The translations under genes and the position numbers were made by a program. Below the pieces are notes generated by a model. That model made no database searches and had not been told where the DNA came from. It was given only the letters and a program-made list of their open reading frames with translations. This document shows positions 15,494 through 23,540 of a stretch of 42,758 bases of DNA, in pieces; position 1 is the stretch's first letter, and each line of letters opens with the position of its first letter. The DNA comes from Glaciecola sp. UBA2563 (GTDB taxonomy: Bacteria; Pseudomonadota; Gammaproteobacteria; Enterobacterales; Alteromonadaceae). The stretch covers positions 1 through 42,758 of the forward strand of contig DDLV01000039.1 of NCBI GenBank assembly GCA_002340325.1, given 5' to 3'.

Positions 15494-16581
15494 TAATTTT
15501 CCATGCTTTTTTGTTGGCGAAGCGGCAACACGGTGATGAGCTTGTTGCGTGCCTGATTGATAGCTTTTTCGGTTTGATCCCAAGAAATACAGCCATCGGT
15601 TATCGAAACGCCATACTCAAGTTGTTCAAGTGCCTTGCCATTCATACCTTGATTACCTGCATTCAAATGACTTTCGAGCATAATTCCAATAATTGACTGA
15701 TTGCCTTCCAATATTTGATTGACAACATTTTCAGCAACAAGAGGCTGTCTTCTATAATCCTTTGATGAGTTAGCGTGACTGCAATCAACCACGAGTGTAG
15801 ATGAAACATCGGCGTCGCCTAGGTTATCTTCACATTGCGAAACCGCTACGGAATCGTAATTTGGTTGTTTGCCACCACGCAAAATGATGTGACCATCAGG
15901 GTTTCCCTTTGTTTTAATAATACTGACCTGACCGCTTCGATTAATGCCCATAAAACTGTGGCCAGACGCTGCTGATTTTAAAGCATTTATCGCTATACCG
16001 AGTGAACCGTCAGTACCATTTTTGAAACCTACCGGCATTGAAAGTCCCGATGCCATTTCACGGTGTGTTTGGGATTCGGACGTACGAGCACCGATCGCGG
16101 ACCAACTAAAAAATTCAGCGAGATACTGTGGGCTTATGGGATCAAGGGCTTCAGTTGCAACTGGCAACTGTAATTCTGCAAGATACAAGAGCAATTCTCG
16201 TGCAGTGCGTAGCCCCTTTTCGATATCAAATGAATCGTTTAGATGCGGATCGTTTATCAGCCCTTTCCAACCGGTTGTTGTACGTGGTTTTTCGAAATAC
16301 ACGCGCATCACGATGTAAAGTGTATCTTTGCAAGACTCGTGCAATTCCTTTAGCCTTTTTGCATATTCTTTGGCTGCTTTTATATCGTGAATAGAGCATG
16401 GACCACAGACCACCAAGAGACGATGATCACGCTTGTGAATTATATCGGAGATAATAGAACGCGCTTCTTTTACAAACGTGGATGCCTCATCGCTGATCGG
16501 CATTTCCTGCGCTAACTGGTGCGGTGATACTAAGACCTGTTCACCTGATACATGTAGGTTATTTATACTATCTTTTTGCAT
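15493..16581 (-). CDS. aroF: 3-deoxy-7-phosphoheptulonate synthase (AroF-like)
   Basis: This class I DAHP synthase joins phosphoenolpyruvate and erythrose 4-phosphate in the first step of the shikimate pathway. The chosen 362-aa product starts MQKDSINNLHVSGEQVL, close to E. coli AroF MQKDALNNVHITDEQVL. The frame extends 16 codons upstream to 16629, but that extension is not conserved in the family. Motifs LLVVCGPCSIHD, GARTSESQTHR, KNGTDGS, HIILRGG and DCSHANS mark the active site. Operon position with tyrA and the TyrR-like box upstream suggest the tyrosine-regulated isozyme. Confidence 0.94.
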   Translation of the reverse strand: MQKDSINNLHVSGEQVLVSPHQLAQEMPISDEASTFVKEARSIISDIIHKRDHRLLVVCGPCSIHDIKAAKEYAKRLKELHESCKDTLYIVMRVYFEKPRTTTGWKGLINDPHLNDSFDIEKGLRTARELLLYLAELQLPVATEALDPISPQYLAEFFSWSAIGARTSESQTHREMASGLSMPVGFKNGTDGSLGIAINALKSAASGHSFMGINRSGQVSIIKTKGNPDGHIILRGGKQPNYDSVAVSQCEDNLGDADVSSTLVVDCSHANSSKDYRRQPLVAENVVNQILEGNQSIIGIMLESHLNAGNQGMNGKALEQLEYGVSITDGCISWDQTEKAINQARNKLITVLPLRQQKSMEN

Positions 16582-16689
16582 TGTTTCTACTGTTGATAAA
16601 TCGTCAAATTCGATAGCGATATAAATCATCGCTTTATTCGCGAGTAGAGTTGTAACAAAACCCGCTTATAAGCGCAATCAATAAATGGA

Positions 16690-16707
16690 TGTAAATACCA
16701 ATCAACA
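16690..16707 (-). promoter_or_regulatory. TyrR-like operator of aroF-tyrA
   Basis: On the minus strand TGTTGA-N6-TTTACA matches the TyrR box TGTAAA-N6-TTTACA at 10 of 12 positions, including the critical G and C. It lies directly downstream of a perfect TATAAT (16715-16720), so it would cover the transcription start. That is the classical repression geometry for aroF-tyrA. It is an inference from sequence; tyrR itself is not in the window. Confidence 0.5.
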
Positions 16708-16755
16708 GGGCGTGATTATACTTTTAATCAAGTTTGAAAGGAGCGTTTGTGATGG

Positions 16756-16848
16756 AAGGTAGCCCATAATAAAGTGTCAAAAAACATGGATGTTTTTTGC
16801 CAAGCGTCACAAGGATGTGCTCGCAGCGTCTTTATTATGGGCCACCTT
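16756..16848. repeat. Palindromic repeat with two GGA-loop hairpins, copy 2
   Basis: Outer arms 16756-16774 and 16830-16848 pair at 18 of 19 positions. The core contains CAAAAAACA-TGGA-TGTTTTTTG (16778-16799) and CACA-AGGA-TGTG (16808-16819), joined by CCAAGCGT and followed by GCAGCGT. The core matches copy 1 (1394-1509) in both hairpins, the linker AGCG, the trailing CAGCG and the closing AAAG/CTTT. The outer arms are otherwise different. As in copy 1, it lies between two minus-strand units with the GGA loops on the plus strand. The second hairpin contains ACAAGGATGT, an exact match to the CsrA SELEX core. The function is unknown. Confidence 0.85.
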
Positions 16849-16928
16849 TTATTGCAAAGAGCGATTTCAAACTTTATTAATAGTAAAATCACGCTCAATA
16901 CCGAGCAATACACTACGTATCCTTTAGC

Positions 16929-18611
16929 CTATTCCGGGTTAGGCAGTTGATAACCAACCTCAGCGCCCGGACCGAGTGGAAGACCAAGATATACCCATAT
17001 GATGGTCATAATGATGCCAGACGCCATCAGCCAGATAGAATAAGGAATCATCGACGCGGTTAATGAACCGATGCCAAACTGAGGTACCCAACGACGCGCA
17101 AATACAAGGACTAATGGGAAGTAAACCATTAACGGCGTTATTATGTTCGTGCCACTATCACCGACACGATAGGCTGCAGTTGCCATTTCAGGGCTAACAC
17201 CAAGGATCATAAGCATAGGCACGAGCACGGGCGCCATTAATGCCCACTTAGCACTGGCAGAACCCACAAAAAGATTGAGCAATCCTGCGAACAAAACAAT
17301 CAAGCCAAGTACTATTGGTAATGGCAAGTTAGAGGCCTCGATAGCGTTCGCACCGTTAACTGCGAAAATCAAACCCAGGGACGACTGATTAAACATCTCA
17401 ACAAAATAAGCGGCGAAAAAGGCTAACACTAAATAATAACCCATGTCTTTCATGGCTTCCGCCATCATGTTCACCAAATCGCGATGGTTATTAATAGTGC
17501 CTGCCGAACGTCCATAAGCGTATCCAGCGAAGATAAAAAGGAGCATAAATCCAGCCACTAATGATGAAAAAAACGGCACTAATGCAACGGCAACACTGCC
17601 CTCTTTTATGACTTCACCTGCTTCATTAAACTGTGTCAAAGCTGCTTCATTTAATAGCGGCACATCGCCGTTGTACATGGACACTGCGCCGAATGTTACA
17701 AGGTCCACCAAATCTATTGTAAGTACAATCCACACAAAAGTAACAGCGAGTACCGCCCACAACGCATTCCACATTCCGCGCTTTTGACCGTCTGTTAGGT
17801 CGGCATTTAAATCGCTTTCTTGTTCATCATCGGTGCCACCTGCTACCGAGCCGCCGGTCCAAATGCCAAGACGCGGCTCTACGATCTTATCAGTGACATA
17901 CCAGATGAGGGGTAAAAAGATAAACGTCATTACTGCAATGAAATACCAATTACCTGCAATATTCATCGTCCAACTAGGATCAACTGCTTGCACTGCTGAC
18001 TCAGTAATACCAAACAACAACGCATCCAATTGACCTGGCAGCAGGTTGGCAGAGAAACCGCCTGAAACGCCAGCAAAGGCGGCTGTAATCCCTGCAATTG
18101 GATGTCTACCAGCAGCCGCATAAATAATGCCCGCCAGCGGTATCAAGACTACGTAAGCGGCATCTGCCGCCAAGTTACCCATCATCGCCGCAAGTGCAAC
18201 TGCTGGTGTAAGGAACGATATTGGCACGTTTCGAACGGCCGCCCGCATCGCGGTACCTAAGAGGCCAGCACGTTCTGCGACACCAGCACCTAACATGACC
18301 ACGAGAACGTATCCGAGGGGATGAAAACCAGTGAATATATCCGGCATTTCAACCAGTAGATGACGAATAGGCTCGGCACTTAAGATGCTGATCGCGTTCA
18401 CCGCGAGTGGCGTTCCATCTTCAGCAAGTTTAGTAGGATGATCAACGGTCATGCCCAGCCACGCGGCGAGCTGCGAAATAACCACCATAAAGATAATGAG
18501 ATAAAAAAAGATGAAAACTGGGTCAGGTAGCCTGTTACCGACGCGCTCAATTGCGCCTAGTATTCCTGTTTGGCCTTCATGTTCTACATTCGTAGAGTTC
18601 GACTCACTCAT
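16929..18611 (-). CDS. AbgT-family transporter (p-aminobenzoyl-glutamate / antimetabolite type)
   Basis: The 560-aa polytopic membrane protein belongs to the AbgT family, whose members move p-aminobenzoyl-glutamate or export sulfonamides (AbgT, MtrF). It begins with a polar N-terminus, then GAIERVGNRLPDPVFIFFYL, a recognisable AbgT opening. It has about a dozen hydrophobic segments and the re-entrant-loop motifs GNLAADAAYVVLIPLAG and GSASAKWALMAPVLVPM. A good ribosome binding site (GGGAAG) precedes the ATG. No aminobenzoyl-glutamate hydrolase (abgA/abgB) lies beside it, so the substrate cannot be told from context. It appears monocistronic. Confidence 0.93.
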   Translation of the reverse strand: MSESNSTNVEHEGQTGILGAIERVGNRLPDPVFIFFYLIIFMVVISQLAAWLGMTVDHPTKLAEDGTPLAVNAISILSAEPIRHLLVEMPDIFTGFHPLGYVLVVMLGAGVAERAGLLGTAMRAAVRNVPISFLTPAVALAAMMGNLAADAAYVVLIPLAGIIYAAAGRHPIAGITAAFAGVSGGFSANLLPGQLDALLFGITESAVQAVDPSWTMNIAGNWYFIAVMTFIFLPLIWYVTDKIVEPRLGIWTGGSVAGGTDDEQESDLNADLTDGQKRGMWNALWAVLAVTFVWIVLTIDLVDLVTFGAVSMYNGDVPLLNEAALTQFNEAGEVIKEGSVAVALVPFFSSLVAGFMLLFIFAGYAYGRSAGTINNHRDLVNMMAEAMKDMGYYLVLAFFAAYFVEMFNQSSLGLIFAVNGANAIEASNLPLPIVLGLIVLFAGLLNLFVGSASAKWALMAPVLVPMLMILGVSPEMATAAYRVGDSGTNIITPLMVYFPLVLVFARRWVPQFGIGSLTASMIPYSIWLMASGIIMTIIWVYLGLPLGPGAEVGYQLPNPE

Positions 18612-18860
18612 GTCGCTTCCCTTTTTTGTTTTTGTAATTATTTATTGTTATTGTTTTTTGCTTAACAGAGTCGGCTTAATTATCCTACTAAAGATGTTGT
18701 TGATAACTTTTCATTGGATAGCTTTCTACTAAATAGTAGTAGATAAGATAAAACATCCGATTGACAAAACGCTATCACCATCGGCCATACATTGCAATAG
18801 ATGCAAGCTTTCACACAAATGTGTTATGAAAACCACTGGTTACTTGAGAACTAGACAACA
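18612..18860. other. Leader region of the AbgT-family gene
   Basis: Between the AbgT-family start and the rplS terminator, only the ribosome binding site and a small CTACT/AGTAG hairpin near 18727-18740 stand out. I could not assign a convincing promoter, riboswitch or small gene. Confidence 0.35.
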
Positions 18861-18886
18861 AAAAACCCGCTCATTAGCGGGTTTTT
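18861..18886. terminator. Bidirectional intrinsic terminator after rplS
   Basis: Arms AAAAACCCGCT (18861-18871) and AGCGGGTTTTT (18876-18886) pair perfectly around a CATT loop. The GC-rich stem base and T-run on both strands make this a strong terminator for the minus-strand rpsP-rimM-trmD-rplS operon. Confidence 0.92.
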
Positions 18887-18914
18887 CAATGTTAACAATA
18901 ACGCAGGATTAATC

Positions 18915-19274
18915 TTAATTAAGTTTCTCTTTAATACGTGCAGATTTACCTGAACGCTCGCGCAGATAGTAAAGCTTGGCTCTGCGCACTGCACCGCGAC
19001 GCTTTACTTCGATAGCGTCAACTGCTGGGCTGTGAGTTTGAAACACACGCTCTACACCTTCACCGCTCGATATTTTACGAACTGTGAAAGAAGAATGTAA
19101 ACCACGGTTACGCTTAGCGATTACAACGCCTTCATAGGCCTGCAAGCGCTCTTTGTCACCTTCTTTTACTTTAACACGCACAACCACTGTGTCACCCGGT
19201 CCAAATTCCGGCAAGTCAGTTTTCAATTGTGCTTGTTCAATCTTTTTAATAATGTCTTGATTGACTTTACTCAT
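18915..19274 (-). CDS. rplS: 50S ribosomal protein L19
   Basis: L19 sits at the 30S-50S interface. The 119-aa product shows the family pattern: DLPEFGPGDTVVVRVKVKEGDKER near the start, AYEGVVIAKRNRGLHSSFTVRKIS in the middle and KLYYLRERSGKSARIKEKL at the end. It is the last gene of rpsP-rimM-trmD-rplS and is followed by a strong terminator. Confidence 0.98.
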   Translation of the reverse strand: MSKVNQDIIKKIEQAQLKTDLPEFGPGDTVVVRVKVKEGDKERLQAYEGVVIAKRNRGLHSSFTVRKISSGEGVERVFQTHSPAVDAIEVKRRGAVRRAKLYYLRERSGKSARIKEKLN

Positions 19275-19313
19275 TTATTCCTCACTTCCTAGGTAAACTG
19301 TCATCTTGCCGCA

Positions 19314-20069
19314 TCAAGGTTGCCGATATTTATCAACGACTGCTTGCTGCTCCTCAGTCAGAGCTAGGTCTTCTACAATTTCAGGGCGTCGGTCCAATGT
19401 GCGTTTAACAGATTGCTCCAATCGCCACTGCCTGATTTTTTTGTGATCGCCGCTTAATAACACCTCTGGGACCTTCAACCCTTCATAATTCTCAGGCCGC
19501 GTATAATGGGGACAATCCAAAAACCCGTTTGCAAAAGAATCTTCACTTGCGGAGTCTTCATGCCCAAGTACACCAGGTACCATTCTGGCAATAGCGTCAA
19601 TCGCTACCATTGCAGGTAGCTCACCACCACTGAGAACGTAATCACCGATTGACCACTCTTCGTCAATCAGGGTATCAATAACGCGCTCGTCAATGCCTTC
19701 ATAGCGTCCTGCAACAAGAATTAAATCGTCACTTTGATTTAGCTCTTTGACGCCTTTGGCATTTAAAGGTCTGCCTTGTGGTGACATATACACCACTTTA
19801 AGCGTTCCGCTGGTAGCGTTTTGCAGCGTTTTTTTCGCTGCATTAATTGCGTCAACAAGAGGTTGAACCTTCATCAGCATGCCTGGGCCGCCGCCATAAG
19901 GTCTATCATCCACTGTTCGATGTTTATCAAGCGCGAAATCTCTCGGATTGATAATCGATACATCGATTAATCCTGATTTCACCGCCCTACCTACAACACC
20001 TTGTTCAGTAAAACGTTCAAACATCTCTGGAAACAGGCTAATCACAATAAACCGACGTTTATTTGTCAT
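19314..20069 (-). CDS. trmD: tRNA (guanine-N1)-methyltransferase TrmD
   Basis: TrmD methylates G37 of tRNAs reading CUN, CCN and CGG, preventing frameshifts. The 251-aa product (E. coli 255) contains ISLFPEMFERFTEQGVVGRA, DDRPYGGGPGMLMK, the trefoil-knot SAM-binding segment VAGRYEGIDERV and GDYVLSGGELPAM. The frame is open six codons upstream inside rimM, but Met 20069 shares a base with the rimM stop (TAATG) and gives the normal length. Confidence 0.97.
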   Translation of the reverse strand: MTNKRRFIVISLFPEMFERFTEQGVVGRAVKSGLIDVSIINPRDFALDKHRTVDDRPYGGGPGMLMKVQPLVDAINAAKKTLQNATSGTLKVVYMSPQGRPLNAKGVKELNQSDDLILVAGRYEGIDERVIDTLIDEEWSIGDYVLSGGELPAMVAIDAIARMVPGVLGHEDSASEDSFANGFLDCPHYTRPENYEGLKVPEVLLSGDHKKIRQWRLEQSVKRTLDRRPEIVEDLALTEEQQAVVDKYRQP

Positions 20070-20587
20070 TAGAACGCTGGTTCCCAATCAACAATCACCT
20101 TTTTAGTATCGGTATCCACGTTTATAACCACTTGGTCATAAACAAAAGGGATAAGTCGTTCTTTTTGAGCAAATGCATCATTTAAATTTGCTTTAACAAC
20201 CATGACATCGTTAGCACCCGTTTCGAACATCTGCTTGACTATGCCCAAAGCATACCCTTGTGTTGTCTCAACCCGCATACCAATAATATCTTTCCAGTAA
20301 AAATCATCTTCGAGAACAGGCAAACTTTCGGCTGCCACCATAATCTCCTGATTTTTTATCAAATCTGCTTGATTACGGTCATCGATTCCAACGATTTTTG
20401 CCACTAACCCTTTATTCTGGACTCGCCACTGGTCAACTTCTATCGATTGATCATTGCCGAGTTGCCAAGGCAAATAATCAAATATATCTTGTGGATGCTG
20501 AGTAAAGCTGTTGATTTTGACCCAACCTTTGACACCATAGGGTGCACCGATTTTGCCAACAACCAAGTTGTCTGACGCAGAACTCAT
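20069..20587 (-). CDS. rimM: Ribosome maturation factor RimM
   Basis: RimM assists maturation of the 30S head by binding S19. The 172-aa product has the N-terminal RimM barrel (VVGKIGAPYGVKGWVKINSF) and a C-terminal PRC-barrel domain (DDFYWKDIIGMRVETTQGYALG, LIPFVYDQVVINVD). It is encoded between rpsP (51-bp gap) and trmD (1-bp overlap), the standard operon order. Confidence 0.96.
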   Translation of the reverse strand: MSSASDNLVVGKIGAPYGVKGWVKINSFTQHPQDIFDYLPWQLGNDQSIEVDQWRVQNKGLVAKIVGIDDRNQADLIKNQEIMVAAESLPVLEDDFYWKDIIGMRVETTQGYALGIVKQMFETGANDVMVVKANLNDAFAQKERLIPFVYDQVVINVDTDTKKVIVDWEPAF

Positions 20588-20638
20588 CTTTACTCTCTAA
20601 TCGACCGATTTTGTTATATTAAACAATTGCTTAATGAA

Positions 20639-20887
20639 CTAAGCAGCCGCTTTTGCATCCTTTACCAAGCGCGATACGCGATCTGAAACGCCTGCACCCT
20701 TGCTTACCCAATACTCAACACGCTCTAAGTCAATACGGAGCTTTTCCGCTTGACCTTGTGCGGTTGGATTGAAGAAACCGATATTTTCAATGAACTTGCC
20801 ATTGCGTGCTCGGCGGCTGTCAGCCACAACTACTTGATAAAATGGGCGCTTTTTAGCACCGCCACGCTGTAAACGAATAGTAACCAT
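20639..20887 (-). CDS. rpsP: 30S ribosomal protein S16
   Basis: The 82-aa S16 sequence has the conserved start MVTIRLQRGGAKKRPFYQVVVADSR and the ENIGFFNP segment. It is the first gene of the rpsP-rimM-trmD-rplS operon and is served by a strong promoter about 70 bp upstream. Confidence 0.98.
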   Translation of the reverse strand: MVTIRLQRGGAKKRPFYQVVVADSRRARNGKFIENIGFFNPTAQGQAEKLRIDLERVEYWVSKGAGVSDRVSRLVKDAKAAA

Positions 20888-20957
20888 ATATGCCTCAAAC
20901 TCGTTGTCGCGTTACCGTTAACATGCCCTTTTCCCAACATTGAAAAAAGGTGCGCGA

Positions 20958-20985
20958 ATTATACGCAGAATGCGCATTAATGCAA
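20958..20985 (-). promoter_or_regulatory. Promoter of the rpsP-rimM-trmD-rplS operon
   Basis: On the minus strand TTGCAT (20980-20985) and a perfect TATAAT (20958-20963) are 16 bp apart. They are followed by a GC-rich discriminator (TCGCGCACC), typical of ribosomal-protein and growth-rate controlled promoters. Confidence 0.7.
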
Positions 20986-21117
20986 GGCTTATGCGAGATG
21001 CGTTATCAAAAGCATGAACAGAAACAGAGCTGCGATGATAGTTTTGAGCAAAAGCTACTAATTTTGAGTAAAAACTAACGTCACATTGTTTAACTATGCA
21101 CAAATAAATGAATCTAC

Positions 21118-21507
21118 ATGATAACTATATTTTATGAATTTGCTCTAGCATTAATCTTTGGTGGCATGATTGCCTTTCAAGTATTATTCGCACCGTTATT
21201 GTTTACAAAGCTGGAACTGCAAGTTGCCAGAAAATTTATCAGAGCGTTTTTCCCGTGGTATTATCTTTACTTTGGAATATTGAGTGGCCTTGCTACTGGG
21301 CTAGCGTTTTTCGCGTCGAATATAAGTGCAGCGCTTGCATTAGCTTTATGCTTTGTAGGTTTCGCTATCTCTAGGCAATATTTGATGCTGCGTGCAAACG
21401 ATGCTACCGATAGCGGCGATAAGAAAACATTTGCCCTATTTCATAGAGCGACTGTTATCATCAACACCATTCAACTTGTAGTGATAGGATATCTTCTATA
21501 TGTCTGA
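21118..21507 (+). CDS. DUF4149-like small integral membrane protein
   Basis: The 129-aa product is almost entirely hydrophobic, with four predicted membrane helices (about 3-25, 45-63, 68-84 and 108-128). The pattern GGMIAFQVLFAPLLF, an internal RxYLMLRAND and FHRATVIINTIQLVVIGYLL fits DUF4149/TMEM205-like proteins by eye. Its role is not known. It overlaps the next gene by 8 bp, so the two likely form an operon. No strong promoter was identified in the 230-bp region shared with rpsP. Confidence 0.7.
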   Translation: MITIFYEFALALIFGGMIAFQVLFAPLLFTKLELQVARKFIRAFFPWYYLYFGILSGLATGLAFFASNISAALALALCFVGFAISRQYLMLRANDATDSGDKKTFALFHRATVIINTIQLVVIGYLLYV

Positions 21508-21955
21508 GAATACTATGCCGAACAATAGATTCGTTGACGCGCGGCTGGTGCTTTATGAAGAGCTGTATCAACAGGTCCATAGACAAATCTTCGATATCAC
21601 CAGTTACGCAAGTGGTCTTGGACAGCTAGCATTTAGCACTCAGGCTGATATACCTGGAACACATCCATATTTTGCAGATATTAAGCGAGCGTTTTCTATA
21701 ACAAGTAATGTTGAAAAGCATGAGGTTGCCGCATTTAGGGATAAGCTTGTTAAGCTGGACGATTTGCTTAAGAACACTGCCAAACCCAACTTGCTCAAAG
21801 CTAATGCAATGGTTGCAGCAGTTTGCACTATATTGTACAAACGAATCTGGAACACCATCCCTATCGATCTTCAACAACTGCCAGAGGTTACTGAGGATAT
21901 ACTTGATAAGATGCAAGCACATGAACGAATGTGGGAACATCTACTCAACGAGTAA
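21500..21955 (+). CDS. Hypothetical protein, 151 aa, unrecognised family
   Basis: I do not recognise this protein. It is predicted soluble and mainly helical, with many Leu/Lys/Glu positions, no signal peptide and no membrane segment. Two aromatic/charged stretches stand out: VLYEELYQQVHRQIF near the N-terminus and HERMWEHLLNE at the end. The first Met overlaps the DUF4149-like gene by 8 bp with AGGA upstream; a second Met five codons later would remove the overlap. It converges on ffh with about 90 bp between. Codon use resembles its neighbours, so it appears to be a native gene. Confidence 0.7.
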   Translation: MSENTMPNNRFVDARLVLYEELYQQVHRQIFDITSYASGLGQLAFSTQADIPGTHPYFADIKRAFSITSNVEKHEVAAFRDKLVKLDDLLKNTAKPNLLKANAMVAAVCTILYKRIWNTIPIDLQQLPEVTEDILDKMQAHERMWEHLLNE

Positions 21956-22045
21956 ATCACGCTCACCATTATACCGTCAATCTTATAAACACATCTCTTG
22001 CATCCAAGGAGAACGAAACTTCCGTTTCGATGACGTTTTTTTTAG

Positions 22046-23440
22046 TTAACGTTTTGGCGGGAACCCACCTAAACCGCCCATTCCGCCCATACCACCAGGT
22101 GGCATCATACCGCCCATGCCGCGCATCATTTTTTTCATATTACCGCCGCCCATTTTCTTCATCATTTTTTGCATTTGCGTAAATTGTTTGAGCAGTCGAT
22201 TAACGTCTTGAATTTGGGTGCCAGAACCGGCCGCAATGCGTTTTTTACGAGAGCCTCTGATGACATCTGGTTTCTGTCTCTCAGCCGGTGTCATGCTATT
22301 AATGATCGCTTCCATTTGCACAAACTGTTTATCGTTTGCCTGATCTTTGATTTTGGCTGACATGCCGCCCATGCCGGGTAACTTGTCTAGCATTCCCATC
22401 ATACCGCCCATATTACGCATTTGCTCGAGCTGTTCTTTAAAATCTTGCAAGTCAAACCCTTTGCCCTTTTGGACTTTTTTGGCGAGGCGCTGAGCTTTGT
22501 TCTTATCAACTTTGCGCTCTACTTCTTCGATGAGGCTAAGCACATCACCCATTCCCAAAATACGGGAAGCTATACGCTGTGGATGAAAAGGCTCCAATGC
22601 CTCTAGTTTTTCGCCCATCCCCAAGAACTTAATCGGTTTGCCAGTTATGTGTTTAACAGACAGGGCCGCTCCACCGCGAGCATCGCCATCTGCTTTTGTC
22701 AAAATAACACCCGTTAGAGGTAAGGCTTCTCCAAATGCCTTAGCTGTATTTGCAGCATCTTGTCCAGTCATAGCATCTACGACAAAAAGCGTCTCAACAG
22801 GTTTAACCGCACCGTGAAGCTGCTTAATTTCCTCCATCATCTTTTCATCTACCGCTAAACGACCAGCAGTATCAACAATGAGGACATCATGAAAATTGAG
22901 TTTTGCGTGGCCTATTGCCGCATTCACGATATCCACAGGACGTTGCATGATGGACGATGGATAAAACTCAACATTCACATCCGCGGCAAGTGTTTCCAGC
23001 TGTTTAATTGCTGCTGGTCGATAGACGTCCGCACTTACCACAAGCACTTTTTTCTTTTCACGCTCTTTTAAAAACTTCGAAAGTTTGCCGACACTGGTCG
23101 TTTTACCAGCACCTTGCAAGCCTGCCAGCATTATGACAGCTGGTGGGGTAGCAGCTAAGTTTAGACCAACAGTTTCTTTGCCAAGTACCTCTTCAAGCTC
23201 ATCTTGAACGATTTTGATGAACATCTGACCAGGCTGGAGACTTTTACTGACCTCTATACCTACAGCTCTTTCTTTTACTCTGGCAATAAAATCACGCACT
23301 ACGGGCAGGGCGACATCACCTTCAAGGAGCGCCATTCGCACTTCTCTCAGTGTTTCTTTAATATTGTCTTCCGTGAGTCGGCCTTTCCCACTAATACTTT
23401 TTAAGGTTTGTCCGAGCTTATCTGTTAAATTCTGAAACAT
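22046..23440 (-). CDS. ffh: Signal recognition particle GTPase Ffh
   Basis: Ffh is the protein subunit of the SRP, which binds 4.5S RNA and targets nascent membrane proteins to FtsY. The 464-aa product has the N domain (FQNLTDKLGQTLKSI), the G domain (GLQGAGKTTS P-loop, VDTAGR, TKADGDARGG) and a Met-rich M domain with the RNA-binding GSGT segment (KKRIAAGSGTQIQDVNRLL). It ends in a Gly/Met-rich tail. The frame continues 41 codons further upstream into the adjacent MITE, but Met 23440 is the family start and has GAGAG upstream. Confidence 0.97.
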   Translation of the reverse strand: MFQNLTDKLGQTLKSISGKGRLTEDNIKETLREVRMALLEGDVALPVVRDFIARVKERAVGIEVSKSLQPGQMFIKIVQDELEEVLGKETVGLNLAATPPAVIMLAGLQGAGKTTSVGKLSKFLKEREKKKVLVVSADVYRPAAIKQLETLAADVNVEFYPSSIMQRPVDIVNAAIGHAKLNFHDVLIVDTAGRLAVDEKMMEEIKQLHGAVKPVETLFVVDAMTGQDAANTAKAFGEALPLTGVILTKADGDARGGAALSVKHITGKPIKFLGMGEKLEALEPFHPQRIASRILGMGDVLSLIEEVERKVDKNKAQRLAKKVQKGKGFDLQDFKEQLEQMRNMGGMMGMLDKLPGMGGMSAKIKDQANDKQFVQMEAIINSMTPAERQKPDVIRGSRKKRIAAGSGTQIQDVNRLLKQFTQMQKMMKKMGGGNMKKMMRGMGGMMPPGGMGGMGGLGGFPPKR

Positions 23441-23507
23441 AACTCTCAATTGGATGTGCAAAATGTCTGTGTAAAAGTATACAATACTCCATACACAAAC
23501 ATAACCT

Positions 23508-23535
23508 TTGCACTCTAATTGGTTTGTTTTATATT
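23508..23535 (+). promoter_or_regulatory. Putative promoter for ypjD/corC-like, upstream of the MITE
   Basis: TTGCAC (23508-23513) and TATATT (23530-23535) are 16 bp apart on the plus strand. The predicted start site falls at about 23542, which is the first bases of the MITE. If active, the whole MITE would be transcribed as the 5' leader of ypjD. Confidence 0.4.
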
Positions 23536-23540
23536 TAGGT

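Larger units (their letters stand above)
16582..16928. other. Intergenic region AbgT-type gene / aroF
   Basis: This 347-bp region carries the aroF control region (a TATAAT on the minus strand at 16715-16720 and the TyrR-like box at 16690-16707) and copy 2 of the palindromic repeat (16756-16848). No clear intrinsic terminator for the AbgT-family gene is present; the repeat itself may serve that role. No further gene was found. Confidence 0.6.

Noticed and set aside
16738..16768. Five-codon ORF with a good AAGGAG site just before repeat copy 2
   Set aside because: Too short to judge, no counterpart at copy 1; most likely chance.
18811..18826. CACACAAATGTG sequence resembling the second hairpin of the palindromic repeat
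   Set aside because: It lacks the GGA loop, the first hairpin, the linker and the outer arms.
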